A DNA stretch of 64,000 bases, taken from contig BSYO01000026.1 of the NCBI GenBank assembly GCA_033239525.1, forward strand, positions 7,922,371-7,986,370. The letters are read 5' to 3'. Of this stretch, positions 35,114 through 47,029 are shown one piece after another. The position numbers and the translations under genes are program-made. This DNA is from Nepenthes gracilis (lineage: Eukaryota > Streptophyta > Magnoliopsida > Caryophyllales > Nepenthaceae). Below the pieces are notes generated by a model. The model did not search any database. It saw only the letters and a list, made by a program, of their open reading frames with translations, and had not been told where the DNA came from. Numbering within the stretch: the first letter of the stretch is position 1; each line of letters starts with the position of its first letter.

Positions 35114-37904
35114 TGTGACGGACCATATTTTTCTGTCAAAAATCCGACAGAGTTCCGTCTATAATATGGATATCCGCCAACACAAAACTTGTACAATCTT
35201 CTATATAAAACAAAATACATCCAATAATTTCAACAATCAACACCATTCAATAACAACATAAAAAATCACACAGGATCCAATTACCACATATAAATCATGG
35301 CTCCAATGCTGTGTATCTGAACACAATGTCGGCCACAGAGATATGCCACTAGGTATCTGTTACAAACCACAATAACTTGTGAAAGTATACATAAATCCAA
35401 ACAACGGTAAAATTTAGATTATTTAATCAATAGATATATGTACAATATATGTTAAGATTCTGAAAGAAACATAATTATATATACAATTTTTCATTACATA
35501 AATAAAACTACAATTTTTAAGTTTTCGACATGATCTTCTAAATCCAAACCTAGACCACTTTAAATATCTACGCTGTCCCATCGAGTATATCAGACCTGTG
35601 CTAAATTAGAGATAAGGAGAAATAAGGGTGAACTAACACCTCAACAAGTACACTATAATCAAGAAAATAAATAATATAAACAGAATAAAGTAGAAGTGGG
35701 ATATACAAGTATAACAAGGATGTACAAATATAAGACATGATCGAATATGTTTTTTAGAACATAATTAAATTTTCATGTTTTATCCTTCTTCTTTTGGGAT
35801 GTAGATCATGCATAATTACTTATATTTACGAATTAGAGTTAATAGGCCGTACTAGCTAACGATGCAGGAGGACGAGGAGAGAATCATAATACTCCACATG
35901 ATTTAAGGCCGTGAGCTCTTATTATCGACTCAGAGGAGGGGCCATCCATATAATGCTTGTAGACAGGCCAAACACCACATAGTATAGCGGTATACATATC
36001 ACATGATATACAAGGTCAATAAAATGCTAGTCTAATCTCCCACGGTCCAGAGGTAGTTTTCATCCTTCCATAGTAATATCCTAAGGTTTGCCAAGAGTAT
36101 TATTTGCTACAATACGCGATCAGAATAATTCTTGAGTCTCTATTATAAAACTAATGGCAGGCCAATGGGTATTACCTCCGTAACACAAATTTGTGATCAT
36201 AATTTTATAATTTCTGATTCATTTGAAAAAAGGTTCACCAAACTTTCACAATTTTCTCCATTCGAGAGAATAATTCGATCATATAATAAATTATGGATTT
36301 TTCTCCGAACATTTGTACGATTTTATCTTCTTTTCAAATTTAAGTCTTCTCATGACTCGTTTGGCATATATGAATATCATAAACATAGGGAAGAATAGAG
36401 ATTCTTGCCATTGAGAGGCAATTATAACTTTAGTAGTATTCGGATCACATTTCCTTCACAAATGATTAATGAACATGATTCTGGAATAATTATTAAACAT
36501 ATGCAAATGTGTATGCAGCTTAATTAATAATTAGACAATGCAAAATTTATACAAAATTTACTGAATGGGCTCTGATGAACAGTAATCGAGCGTGAATAGT
36601 GCCTAGTTGTGTATAGCAGACGATTCAAAAAAATTCGGACATCCAATGGGTAAATTACCAATTTCAAGTCATGGGTAATCATAATCTCAATTCAATTTAT
36701 GTATAAAACTCAAAATATATGCTTAAACGAGGTCTGGGTGCAAGTATAGGGTTTCACAAACAAAAATCCACATAAAACTACCAAGTCGGGTATCCAATCG
36801 ATAAATTAATTTATATAGGATATGGGTAATGATATTCTTATCCCAATTTATGCAAAAGTCCCAAAAATCAGAGCTCAAAACTGCCCGGGTGCTAGGTTAG
36901 GGTTTTACGAATGAAAATTCACATAAAACTACCAAATTGTGTATCCAATCAATAAATTAACTTATATAGGATATGAGTAATAATATTCTAGTCACAATTT
37001 ATGTAAAAGCCCCAAAAATCGGAGCCTAAAACTACTCGGGCACGGGGTTAGGATTTCGCGAATGAAAATACACATAAAACTACCAAATCAGGTATCTAAT
37101 CGATAAATTAACTTATATAGGATATTGTGAAGATATTCGAGTCCCAATTTATACGAAAACCCCAAAAATGGGAGCCCGAAACTACCCAGGTGGGGGGTTA
37201 GGGTTTCGCAAACTAAAATCCACATAAAATTATCAAATCGAGTATCCAATCAATAAATTAATTTATATAGGATATGGGTTATGATATTCTAATTTTAATT
37301 TATGCAAAAGGTCCCAAAAATCGGAGTCGGAAACTACTCGGGCCCAGGGTTAGGATTTTACAAACAAAAATCAACATAAAACTACCAAATTGGGTATCCA
37401 ATCAATAAATTAACTTATATAGGATATTGGTAATATAAAATATAAATTTAATCGGGTATCGAAACGAGGATATCAGATAAACAAAACAAAAGTGCAAGAA
37501 AACTAAAGAGGAGGGTATGGATACACTTGTTTTGACCCGTTCTACGATTTCTCCAACTAACTCGAAGCCGAAATCGAATCCGAGAGCTTTTGTTTGCCCG
37601 TTTCTCTCTCTTGCCTTACTGCCTATCTCTCTCCTCTCCTTTCTCCTTACTTCTTCTCTCACCCGAACGCTACTTCCCTTCCTCTTTTAATAATAATAAT
37701 AATAATATTATATATTTATATTTTTTATTTCAAGACCCAAATAGATATTCGAGCAACCGTACTGGTGCATTTTCGATACCGGTCTAATAAATATAAATAT
37801 TTTTTAAAATTTTATAATATTTAATAAATTTTTATCACATCTAAATTACTCAAAATAATGATAAATAATTTCAATTAAATCGGATAAAAATTCAGGATAT
37901 TACA
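35114..37904 (-). repeat. 5' LTR of the second-level element
   Basis: Partner of 11565-14401. It includes the 150-bp tandem array (about 36690-37440) and only a short TAA run at about 37689-37707. Confidence 0.9.
36690..37440. repeat. 150-bp tandem repeat, about five units (5' LTR copy)
   Basis: Units with cataaaactaccaa at about 36770, 36921, 37073, 37222 and 37375; same unit as at 13072-13880. Confidence 0.85.
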
Positions 37905-38135
37905 CGGTGTCTTACTTCATTGTTAGCCCATAATAGCCTTGTTGTGTTATCTTAAAGGTAAGGTTCATGCCTTTATTGTGCGACCCACAGTTGCCGAGAT
38001 GTACCTCACTCAACGCGTAGTTAGCTTCTTCTAACGTGAGATATCGCATATATGGGGTGGAGTACCCACAAAGGTATAACTTCTTATCTACGAGGGTGTA
38101 CCGACTTGCTATCTTTTTGGGATCAGTTGCTATAT
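37905..38135 (-). pseudogene. RNase H-integrase connection of the outer gypsy element
   Basis: The minus frame reads ASRYTLVDKKLYLCGYSTPY, then LTLEEANYALSEVHLGNCG, then GMNLTFKITQQGYYGLTMK and a stop. This is the conserved segment between RNase H and the integrase zinc finger of plant gypsy elements (usually LTPEEA, EVHEGICG, QGYYWPTM). It continues at 11564-11536 across the inserted second-level element, which proves that insertion lies inside the outer pol gene. Confidence 0.85.
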
Positions 38136-39598
38136 ATATATATATATGGGATCTGTTGATTTGTTAGGTGCATTGTTTATAAGTGACAACTAATAATTAA
38201 TTATGGTATTAATAATAAGTTTTGTATATGGAAAAGGATGGAGGACTAGTTGAATGTTAAATTGGTTGAAATATGTTATTCTCGGTTCGCTTTTGTCCTT
38301 TTATTATTCTGTGATAATTCCTTTGTGTTAATTTTAATAGTATGAGTACGGTTATTATCAATATTGAATAACAATTCTATCGTTGTAATTACAAAACCTT
38401 CTTTGTGTTACATTTGATTGCATGAGTATTTAAATTTTTGGTTTCCTACGATCAATGTTGAAGAGAGTGTATAAAAATACTAAGGGTTCTAATCGAATGG
38501 GAGGGTACGGTTCCTAAATGTGGTCTACACTTATATGATACTGATTTCTGTATCATGGTGATAATGAGGTATATTGTTTATTATAGAAGGATACTTATAT
38601 TCATGTGACTATCGTAGGAGATGATATTAATGATATTATTTGACGAGGGGTATTATGGATAGTATGGGTATACTATGGGTACAGCCTCTAGGAGGAATGT
38701 ATAGATAGTGAGAATACCATGAATAATCTTGTGTTACTTAACTAGCCATTGGGGTTGTAAATATATGGCATTTGGTTCATGGTGATAGAATAAGGTCTAA
38801 GGAGATTAATTGTGATATCTCGTCATTGTTGATACCTCTTAAGTTTGAAATTCAGATGAATTCACAAGTTGTATTTAGTAGAGTCCATGTGTTGGATTTT
38901 ATGATATCCGGATTTAATGAAATCTATCTTGTTCGTTATTATTTGATATTCAGGTCGTTTACGCTGATATTCAGACTAGGAGATCTCCTTATTTCTTGTG
39001 AGGTTTGGTTCTAAGGGATCTTTGCCTCTTGTTGATGAAATCGTATGATCTTTGTCACATTAGAGTCCGGAGTGACTTGCCTTATGCATACGAGTCGTAA
39101 ATATGATGAAATACAGAATCTTAGATATATTTATCTGTTAGATATTATATTATTGTTCATAACTCTTGGCATACATAATGTATTATATATCTAAGATATT
39201 TATTATCATTCCCTGTTTTCTTTTGGGTTTGTTTTCATTTGTTCGGCATTTGGCTCAACCTTACATTTTATTGGCTTTAGATTTAGTTAATTACATAGTA
39301 CGGGTCGAAGGATTCTACTTTTGCTACAGAACTTCAAGATAGAGAAGATATTTGAGATAGAGGCTCTTCAGGAGAAGCTCTAGAGTTAGTTTCATTGATT
39401 GAGATTTTATTTAGATATATTATTGGGATTGCATTCCCAAAATAATAATATTATAGATATTTATTATCTCGAAGGAATTTATTATGAGAATTATAATTAT
39501 TATGTTGAATTTAATGATGCATTTATGAGGTTAATTGTAATTTTGGGTTTCCTCGTGGTCAATTTGAACCGAGTTGGGTGACTCAGGTTAGGGTTGTC
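38136..39598. mobile_element. Unresolved AT-rich insertion between RNase H and connection
   Basis: The outer pol frame stops at 39600 (RNase H end) and resumes at 38135 (connection). The 1.46 kb between them has no recognisable coding sequence. It starts after a TA microsatellite (38131-38147) and ends ggttgtcaca, like an LTR end. I could not match a target-site duplication, so a solo LTR or another non-autonomous element is only a guess. Confidence 0.45.
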
Positions 39599-39599
39599 A

Positions 39600-41210
39600 C
39601 ACCAGGACCTTTCGGATGTCCTGAGAGTACTGCTTTGGATTTCTGGTTGCTGACACCTTCGCTAGTTGGTCAGCCTTCCGATTGTCGACTCTTAAAATGT
39701 GCATTATCTCGACTCGTTGAACATCTTGGGTCATGTTTCTCACTCTAGCAAGGTACTTCATGAGTTAAGGGCTTGATACCTCAAAGTTTAAGAGGATTTG
39801 ATTGACGATCAGTTTAGAATCACTATAGACGATCAGGTGCTTCAGTGAGCATTCCCTTGACAACCGGAGGCGGACAAGTAGGGCCTCATATTCAATAATA
39901 TTAACAGGTGGCTGAAAATTTGAGTGTTAATGAGTACTTCATCTCTAACCCATCTGGAGTCCTGAAGACCACTCTTACTCCGCTACCCTATTGCATTAAT
40001 GATTCATCCACATGTAGTGTCTAGGTCAAAGTTTCCTCTTGCTGGTGGGTGTCTTCATCGGATTGTGGGCATTCGGAATCGGGGTCAATGTTTCAACTAT
40101 GAAGTCTGTGAAGGCTTGGCCTTTTAAGGTCAACCTCGACTGAAATTCTACGTCAAATTTACCCAATTCAATGGCCCATTTGACCTGTTGTTTGGATATA
40201 TTGGGCTTCTACAGGATTCTCTTCATGGGTTGATCAGTTAGGATGATGACCTTATATGCCTAGAAGTACGACTGCAGTTTCCTAATAGAACAGGTGAGCA
40301 CTAGAATGATCCTTTTAGCACACGAGTAATGGGTCTCGATGTCTGATAGGGTCTTGCTAACATAGTAGATCGCCATTGTATATTGGACTGTTGTCAGATC
40401 AAAATCGAGCTTAGCGCCGTATCCGAAACCCCAAGAATAGGTACAAATCCTCGCCTTCCTTTTGTAATGTCAAGAGAGAGGGACTGACGAGGTATTCCTT
40501 TAACTCTTAGAAGGTGGCCTCACGGTTGGCTGTCCATTGAAAGCTATTTATCTTTGTTTCTCTTAAAGCCTTGAAGAAGGGGAGGTACTTCTCTGCCAAT
40601 TTTGTTAGGAAGTAGGAGAGCATTGCGAGTCTCCCAGTGAGCCTTAGGACTTCCTTCACAGTTCGAGGCAGACTCATATCTATGATGGCTTATATGTTTT
40701 CTGCGTTTGCATTGATCCCCTATTGAGAAACAATGAAGTCTAAGAATTTTCTTGAGGACATTCCGAAAATACACTTGGCTAGGTTGAGCCTCATCTGGTA
40801 TGCTCGGAGTACTTCGAAGTCTCGCCGAGGCCACAGATATGATTGCCAGTGGTTTTACTTTTGACGAATATGTCGTCTATGTTCACCTCCATATTTTTGC
40901 CGATTTGGGGCTCGAACATTTTGCTTACAAACCACTGATACGTGGCGCTTATACTCTTCAAAACAAAGGATATAATCTTGTAACAGTACGTCCCCTGGTC
41001 AGTTATGAAAGAAGCTCTTTGTCTTTGGAGCTCATCTGGACCTGCTTGTAGATTGAGTATGTGTCCTTGAAGCTCAACAATTTGTGTCTAGACGTGGAGT
41101 CTACTAATAGATCGATCCTTGGCAGGAAAAAGCTGTCTTTGAAACATACCTTATTCATGTAAGTGAAGTCAATGCGCATATCCATTATTGTCCATTACTC
41201 TTCTTAATGA
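39600..41210 (-). pseudogene. Reverse transcriptase and RNase H of the outer gypsy element
   Basis: From the right, the minus strand gives MDMRIDFTYMNKVCFKDSFF and LPRIDLLVDSTSRHKLLSF (RT fingers and palm; usual DLNKACPKDSFPLP), then VNIDDIFVKSK, where the YVDD active site has become NIDD. The RT thumb follows (SYFLTKLAEKYLPFFKAL), then RNase H with NIIEYEALLVRLRLSRE, VYSDSKLIVNQIL and ADQLAKVSATRNP, ending at 39600. Many stops and frameshifts occur. RT copies element RNA into DNA; here it is a fossil. The RNase H keeps the E-Y-E and S-D-S motifs. Confidence 0.88.
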
Positions 41211-42300
41211 GGACCACATTGGACAGCCAATCTAGGTACTAGATCTTCCTAATGAAACCTACATCGAGCAACTTTTTTACTTTTTTTCGAATGGTAACCA
41301 ATCTTTCTATTGAGTGGTTTCTTTATTTTTGTTAAATGGACATATGATCGGGATCGAGGCCCAACCTGTGGACCATTACGCTGGTCAGTATCCCTGGCAT
41401 GTCAGTAGAAATCCACAATAAGTCATCGGAGTTTTGGCGAAGGAAGGTAATCAGTTGGTCGCAAAAGGGATCTGTCGGTGAGCTCCAGATTTGTATGCAT
41501 TTCTCGAAATCATTGGGGTTCAATGTGATCTGGTCGGTCACCTCACTGGACTAGGCTTGTTACAAAGTGGCTTCATTTCAATGATCGAAATCTTCGGCTG
41601 ATTGGTCTGGGATTGCTTGAGTGACTTAGGGCAGATAACACGTCCAACTAGTTACTTGGTTGCCCAGGACCTCTCTAATATCGTATACTATCAGGAATTT
41701 CATCTTTATGTGAGGGCTCGATGTCACTACCCCAAATGCGATCATGCAATGCCATCCTAAAATGGTGTTACAGATCGAGGGTAGGTGTGGGAATATGATA
41801 ATTCGGGATGCTATTTTTGGGTACATTCCTAAGGTGACTTCCAACTGGATGGTTCTTTGGGCAGACACTGGCTCATTATCCAATTTGTACCCCTCTAGTT
41901 GGATGGTTCACTGGGCAGGTACTAGCTCATTATTCAGTCTGTATAGGGGTCCCTCGGCTAATATTATATGACTTTTTTTAATCTAAGTTTAAAGAACGCA
42001 TTGAGATACAACAAATTGCGAGAACTTTCATTATTGATAATGATTCATTTCAGTTGGTAGTCAATCGTATCATTCAAAACAAGCGCAAAAACAACCAAAA
42101 GGTCAGAAATGTGAGTTATTACATGTGTCATATCATCGTTACTAAAACTAATGACATTATCCTGAACTCCTACCCTCGGCTTCTTGCAACCGGAAGCTTT
42201 TTTTTGGGCGGTTGAGGTATTGCTCTTGGGAGGTCTCATGGTCATCATGCTGACTATCCTAACCATGATCTAATTTCTCGATTGCTACTACTTCAACTCG
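41211..42300 (-). pseudogene. Protease and RT-linker region of the outer gypsy element (degraded)
   Basis: Lies between gag and RT in the right orientation. The 85-codon piece 41883-41626 (IQLEVTLGMYPKIASRIIIF ... KMKFLIVYDIREVLGNQ) resembles the stretch after the protease active site in plant gypsy polyproteins (GxxR...F.V.D....YNAILGR). A second piece at 41541-41332 may be the D-I-pgI segment before RT. I do not see the protease D-S/T-G. Confidence 0.6.
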
Positions 42301-43260
42301 TCTTTGTCTGCTCTACCTGAGGCCTACCCTGAGTTCTGTAGGAACTTGGTGAGGTGCCTCTTCTGGACTAGGGTCTCAATTTCTTTCTATAGAGTCTGGC
42401 AATTTTTCGTGCTGTGACATAGAGATCGATGGTAGTGACATTACTTCGACTAGTCTCTTTCCTCTAAGTTCTTAGACGGTTTTGGCCACTTTTAGAACTT
42501 TTCATCTTGTATTTGCTTGAGGATGTTGATTCGAGAATCATTTAAAGGGGTCAAATTCAGGGGTCTGAACTCCCTTTGAGTGCCCGGCTCCATCCTGGGT
42601 TTCTTCTTGGGGTCTCGAGAGTTGACGTGGTCTTCATTCCTCCTCTTCCCGTTAGTCGACCCCTGGTAGAAGTGGTCTGTTCGCTCTAGTTGCTTCATTT
42701 TTTTGGCCTCCTCGACGGTTATGTAAGCACGGGCAATGGTTTCAACCTCCTGGAAGATTTTAGGGTCCTAGTAGAGATCAGGTGCTTGAAGAAATCGCTC
42801 AACTCAAAAGTCACCATAAAGGCATTCAGTTTCACCTAATTGGTGAACTTGGATATCCGTAGAGCCTCAATGGTGAATTAGCCCAAGAAGCACTTCAGAC
42901 TTTCGCTTGACCCCTACTTGATACAGACGAGGTGCCAATGTTGCTTTAACTCCCTTCGATTGAAGGCAAATTGTGATAGGAAGCTATCAACCAGCTTCTA
43001 AAATGTTCAAATCGAATTCAACTATAGGCGGTAAAACCAAATTCGGACGTCTTCTTTGAGGGTCAGAAGAAAGTATAGACACATGGTGGCGTCATCCAGG
43101 ACATGGAGGGCCACCAAGGTACGAAAATGATCCAGATGGTCAATCGGATTTGAACTCCCATCGTAGGGTTCTAGAGTTGACATTTGGAACTTGCAAGAGA
43201 GTGGCTGTGTCCAGATCTCCATAGTGAACGGCGACCTTCTCAAATCTGCGGAGTGTTTGT
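42301..43260 (-). pseudogene. Gag of the outer gypsy element
   Basis: The minus frame at 43243-43022 has LEPYDGSSNPIDHLDHFRTL and MCLYFLLTLKEDVRIWFYRL, the retrotrans_gag core seen in Tat and Athila relatives (usual YDG..DP.DHL..F, and A..WY..L). A later piece at 42698-42492 is basic and Pro-rich (RRNEDHVNSRDPKKKPRMEP), as gag linkers are. No zinc knuckle is visible. It lies about 650 bp after the LTR and PBS, a normal leader distance. Confidence 0.8.
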
Positions 43261-43892
43261 CGGTGCTTCATCTAAACACGTGTTGCTTGATTTTCCTTAC
43301 TCTCTCCTCTATTTTTGGAGAGGACACAATCCTCTTTGCATTGAGAAAGGCCCTCAACTCGAGTGGTTTGGGGGAGAAACGCTGGACTAGGTTGCTGTTG
43401 GCTCTCGCCAATCTAGTGCTACAAGAGGCTTCCTCCTAGGTTGGGGGAGTTCGGTCGTCATGGGAGCAGTAGAAATTCTGCCGTTTCGAGCTTTCATTCT
43501 GCATCTCATGACTTAGTCAGCCCTCCAATCGTGTCTAGGCCATATCACTCATGATCGCTTGGACTTCAAGGTTGTCAGGCCACTGGGACTTCCCGATTCA
43601 GTCCTTCTTCCTTCAGTTTCTTCGCTTTGAAGCTGAAGTTTGGGAGGTGGAGGAAGGAGCTTGCAGTTGTAGTACCTCTAGACGCGTGGATAGGGTCTAG
43701 TGCATTTTGGACACATTGTCCATCTGGGAAGTGAATGCTTGCATGTTGGGTGCTAGTCGCTTATCCACACGGCTACCCACAGAGGAGCTGTTACCATGGG
43801 AGGTGATATCTTTGATCGGAGCACTAGCTTATGCCCTAGTGTTGACCGTATTCATTTTTGTGAGCGTGGTAGTTATACTTTTCAATCATTTT

Positions 43893-43907
43893 TCATAGAC
43901 GGTACCA
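43893..43907 (-). other. Primer-binding site of the outer gypsy element
   Basis: Minus strand TTGGTACCGTCTATG. It differs by transitions from the TTGGCGCCGTCTGTG type that plant Tat elements use. It lies four bases from the LTR start at 43912. Confidence 0.65.
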
Positions 43908-43911
43908 ATAA

Positions 43912-44840
43912 TACATCCTTAGATGTGAATTACCGCACGGATTAGAGAGTCATTTGATTTCTCCCAACGGGTTGAACTGAGGTGGTCCAATCTCCATTCA
44001 TAATAATCTAAATTCTATACACTACAACAAATCAATGAAAGATTAGAGGATGATGAAACTTGCTCTCTAGTATATTCTTTGACTCTCAAATCAGAAATTT
44101 TTTTATTATAAAGTGAAAGATGGAGGGTGCGAGTGATACATGTATACATAAAGGAGGGGGGATTAAGTGTGGATTGGAGGTCTTAGTTCCAAGGAATGCG
44201 TTCAACAGGGAGTAGCTTTGAGAGAGTGTTCACTCATGAGTTGAGTGGCTTGAGAGAGAGAGAGCTCTTTGGTTTTTTTGGGGCGCTTTTGTGTCAAAAT
44301 TGCTCGGTGCCCTACCTGTAGGTGTAAAATGATACTTATAGGGTCAGAGGTGGTGCAGCCTACCTTAGGCCTCGCGGCTGATTGTCGGTTACCTTGGCAG
44401 ATTCGCTAAGTTGTCTCTGCAGTCATGTGTGAGGCACATATGGTTACCTTTGTCTCTTTGGAAATATTTTTTCCTTTGTCAAGGCGATTATGGAGGTTGT
44501 CGTATGGTAATTGCTTTTTTTGGGAGATTTGCTGAGCTGTTGCTGCCATTCTAAGGAGATGCGTGGTCCTGGGCAATATTTTGGGAATTTTGCTAAGTTA
44601 CCCAGGGCAGTTATGCAAGTGTTGTCTACGAATTGGTGTTGCGCTATCAAAGGTTGATAAGATGGTGGGGTTCCCACGGATCAGCCCTAATTACCCGTTC
44701 TCTATTAGATGGTCTCAGGCCGACCCGCCTGTGCCGACCGCATCGCCATTTTATCTAGGGCTTCGTGGGGCCGCTACCTCCTTGCCCTTCCTCCATTAAT
44801 GGGTTTAGTTTCTGAGCCAACCCACTTATGATCGTACCCA
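43912..44840 (-). repeat. 5' LTR of the outer gypsy element
   Basis: Partner of 2619-3551. The first base pair after the PBS reads TA where the other copy has TG. It ends cgtaccca at 44840. Divergence from the partner is visibly large, consistent with the oldest insertion in the nest. Confidence 0.85.
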
Positions 44841-45945
44841 TTAACCATTAATTACATAAAAATATAAATATTGAAATAAATTTTTTTAAAACTTGATATT
44901 TATTTTAAATAAAATAATATATTTACAAATATACATATATATTTGTGTGTGTGTGTGTATATATATATATATACATATGTATGTATATGTATATGTATAT
45001 ACATATGTATATTTGTAATTCTATCCGGATCAGATGGAACTTGACACATTTATCTGTGATCGTACTCGACCTAAAAAATAACCGGGTCTAATTTTGTAAC
45101 TAACCTCATCTATAATACTCTTATACATTTACCAAATTCTATAAAATTATATAATTGCCGGATTATAATAGGTTAACTAGCATAAATATAATCAGGTTTA
45201 TTCACGGGGTTATTGTATGTTTGATTTTAATGACAAATTATTTTTAAAAAATATCAAATAAAATGATAGAAGGTAAAGATATAAATTCATTGTTTGTATT
45301 TTGCAAATTCATAGAAAATTAAATATATTTGGTATGGTATAAGATAAAATTGACCTAATCCGCTAATATATAGGGCTTACAAACCATAAGCCCAGAGAGA
45401 GGAATAAATTAACCAAGGTGTTATGACTAGATCAGGAAAAAATACAATTAAATGGCTTGATTGAATAGTTGAATAATTGGATTGCTAGTAATATAAACGA
45501 TCAAGATACCGAATAATTGGGTAATTAATAAATTTGGATGATTAATTTTGATAAACGATTATATAAATCAAATAATAAATGATTGATTCAAGTAATCAAT
45601 TAATGTGCCCAATTAACAAGTATTAAACTTAAAGTTTATGAAAATGGTTACGCCATTCAATTCACAACCAATATAACGTTTCAATTTATGCGCAATTATA
45701 CATCTTTATGAAATGTGAACATGCAAGCACAAGGACTTGTCTAAAAGTCTCCCTCTTCTTCGATAAAGCAAAAATGATAAATACGCAAGTACAATGACAA
45801 TCGAGTCAACTGCCAAATGATTTGTCACATTGTAGTTTCATTTTGGAGGAGGGCAGCCACAATGATGCTCACCCATTATCTAATCCTGACATCATAGCCT
45901 AGGCAGCCTATATAAGTAACATATTAAAGATGTTGAAATTCTTAT
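44841..45945. other. AT-rich spacer with TG/TA microsatellite
   Basis: No gene recognised. Simple TG, TA and TATG repeats lie at about 44943-45015. It ends at the solo LTR target site (cttat, 45941-45945). Confidence 0.6.
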
Positions 45946-46842
45946 TGTGGCGGAACGGATTTTTTTTTTTTTTGTCCTCAAAACTTCCGTCAACAGAAAC
46001 ATAATTGAAAACCCAAACTAAACCAATTAGGTGTAACACAAGATCGCAGATGCCATCTAGGACCCATACACTTTTAACCATAATAAATATAGCGGAAGTT
46101 ATTCTAATACTTACGGAAGCATTCATATGCATTCCAAAATATTCATTTCCGAGTACATAGCCAAAACATTTAATCATAGAAGTCCATCAGGTCATTACAA
46201 TAATATTTCTCCAAAATAAGCTTCCGAGATCTTTAATCCTTCAGGCAAGCTCTAATCACTCCAACTCGTCAGGCACAAGCTCTAACGCTTCATCTGTGGG
46301 GAAAAAACATAAAACAGTGAGTTGAGGCCTAACAAGTTACATGCACATGGGTAATAAAACGATGATACAGAACGGTCATGTAACTATACGTGAATCGGAT
46401 CGGTAAATCAGAATGCAGTCCAAAAACATACCTTGACAGTGCTATATTTCAAAATCGGTAATTGGCACAGGAACGGTAAACAGTAACAGAATGTATCGGT
46501 ATCGGTACGATAAACGGTGAACAGTACATATCATATCGGTAGACAGTCTTTCATATTCGGTAATCGTTACTTCATATTCGGAAGTCGGTACGGTAACATA
46601 ACATATCAGTAAAATAGTAAATATTACTTCATATCATACCGGTACAGACCCTACCAGTATACCCTACTAGCTAAGGGGGTGAATAATCGAGAATAGATTG
46701 TTTTCACTCCACACAATCTAAGGCCGGTACTGTCATATGGGTATCCCATCTCACGGGATCGGTACGGTATGCCACCCGAAGGTAGGCCGGTAACGGTAAT
46801 TTCCTCTGTCCATAACGCCCCGAGGGCAGGGCGGACCATAAT

Positions 46843-46862
46843 TAACTCCATGGACAGAGTTA
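46843..46862 (-). other. Conserved LTR hairpin
   Basis: taactc / gagtta stem with an 8-nt loop, in the same position as the hairpins at 4983, 17715 and 32394. Confidence 0.5.
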
Positions 46863-47029
46863 TCCTCGATTACCACCGAAAAGTCCTAAGGCATGTCGGA
46901 GAACCTATCGGGCTGTAGTCAGTCCCGGGTCTTAAAATAATAGGAACACTTCTTTTCTTGAAAGCCATTTTCAGTAAGCCGTAGTTTATTTTCTGTATGA
47001 ATTCGGGGTTCAATTTTCAATGCAAGCCG

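Larger units (their letters stand above)
11565..37904 (-). mobile_element. Second-level LTR element with 2.8 kb LTRs, gag-only
   Basis: LTRs 11565-14401 and 35114-37904 begin tgtgacgg and end attaca. A minus-strand PBS complementary to initiator tRNA-Met (TGGTATCAGAG, 35101-35111) abuts the right LTR, and a polypurine tract (AAGTGGGGGAGAA, 14402-14416) abuts the left one, so the element runs on the minus strand. The flanking 5-mers are tggtg (11560-11564) and cggtg (37905-37909), one transition apart. Without nested DNA it is about 8.9 kb, more than half of it LTR. Only a gag zinc knuckle (34164-34364) is recognisable; no protease, RT or integrase is seen. It is probably a non-autonomous gag-only or large retrotransposon derivative mobilised by a gypsy relative. 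The chromovirus at 16574-33988 is inserted in it. Confidence 0.85.
2619..44840 (-). mobile_element. Outer Ty3/gypsy (Tat-like) retrotransposon, decayed and nested
   Basis: Two LTRs of about 930 bp (2619-3551, 43912-44840) share many blocks, such as ctgaattaccgcac / gtgaattaccgcac, and enclose minus-strand remnants in the order gag (about 43.2 kb), RT (about 41.1 kb), RNase H (about 39.7 kb), connection (about 38.1 kb) and integrase (about 8.3-7.7 kb). This gag-PR-RT-RH-INT order is that of Ty3/gypsy. The PBS beside the 5' LTR reads TTGGTACCGTCTATG on the minus strand, a decayed form of the TTGGCGCCGTCTGTG type known from plant Tat elements. Every coding segment carries stops and frameshifts, so the element is dead. 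It spans 42 kb because of the nested insertions; the native element is perhaps 9-11 kb. No target-site duplication was found. Confidence 0.85.

Noticed and set aside
2614..44845. Target-site duplication of the outer gypsy element
   Set aside because: attga on the left and ttaac on the right do not match, even allowing transitions, so I report none.
44943..45015. Possible origin or matrix-attachment site in TG/TA repeats
   Set aside because: Simple-sequence repeats alone do not support such a function.
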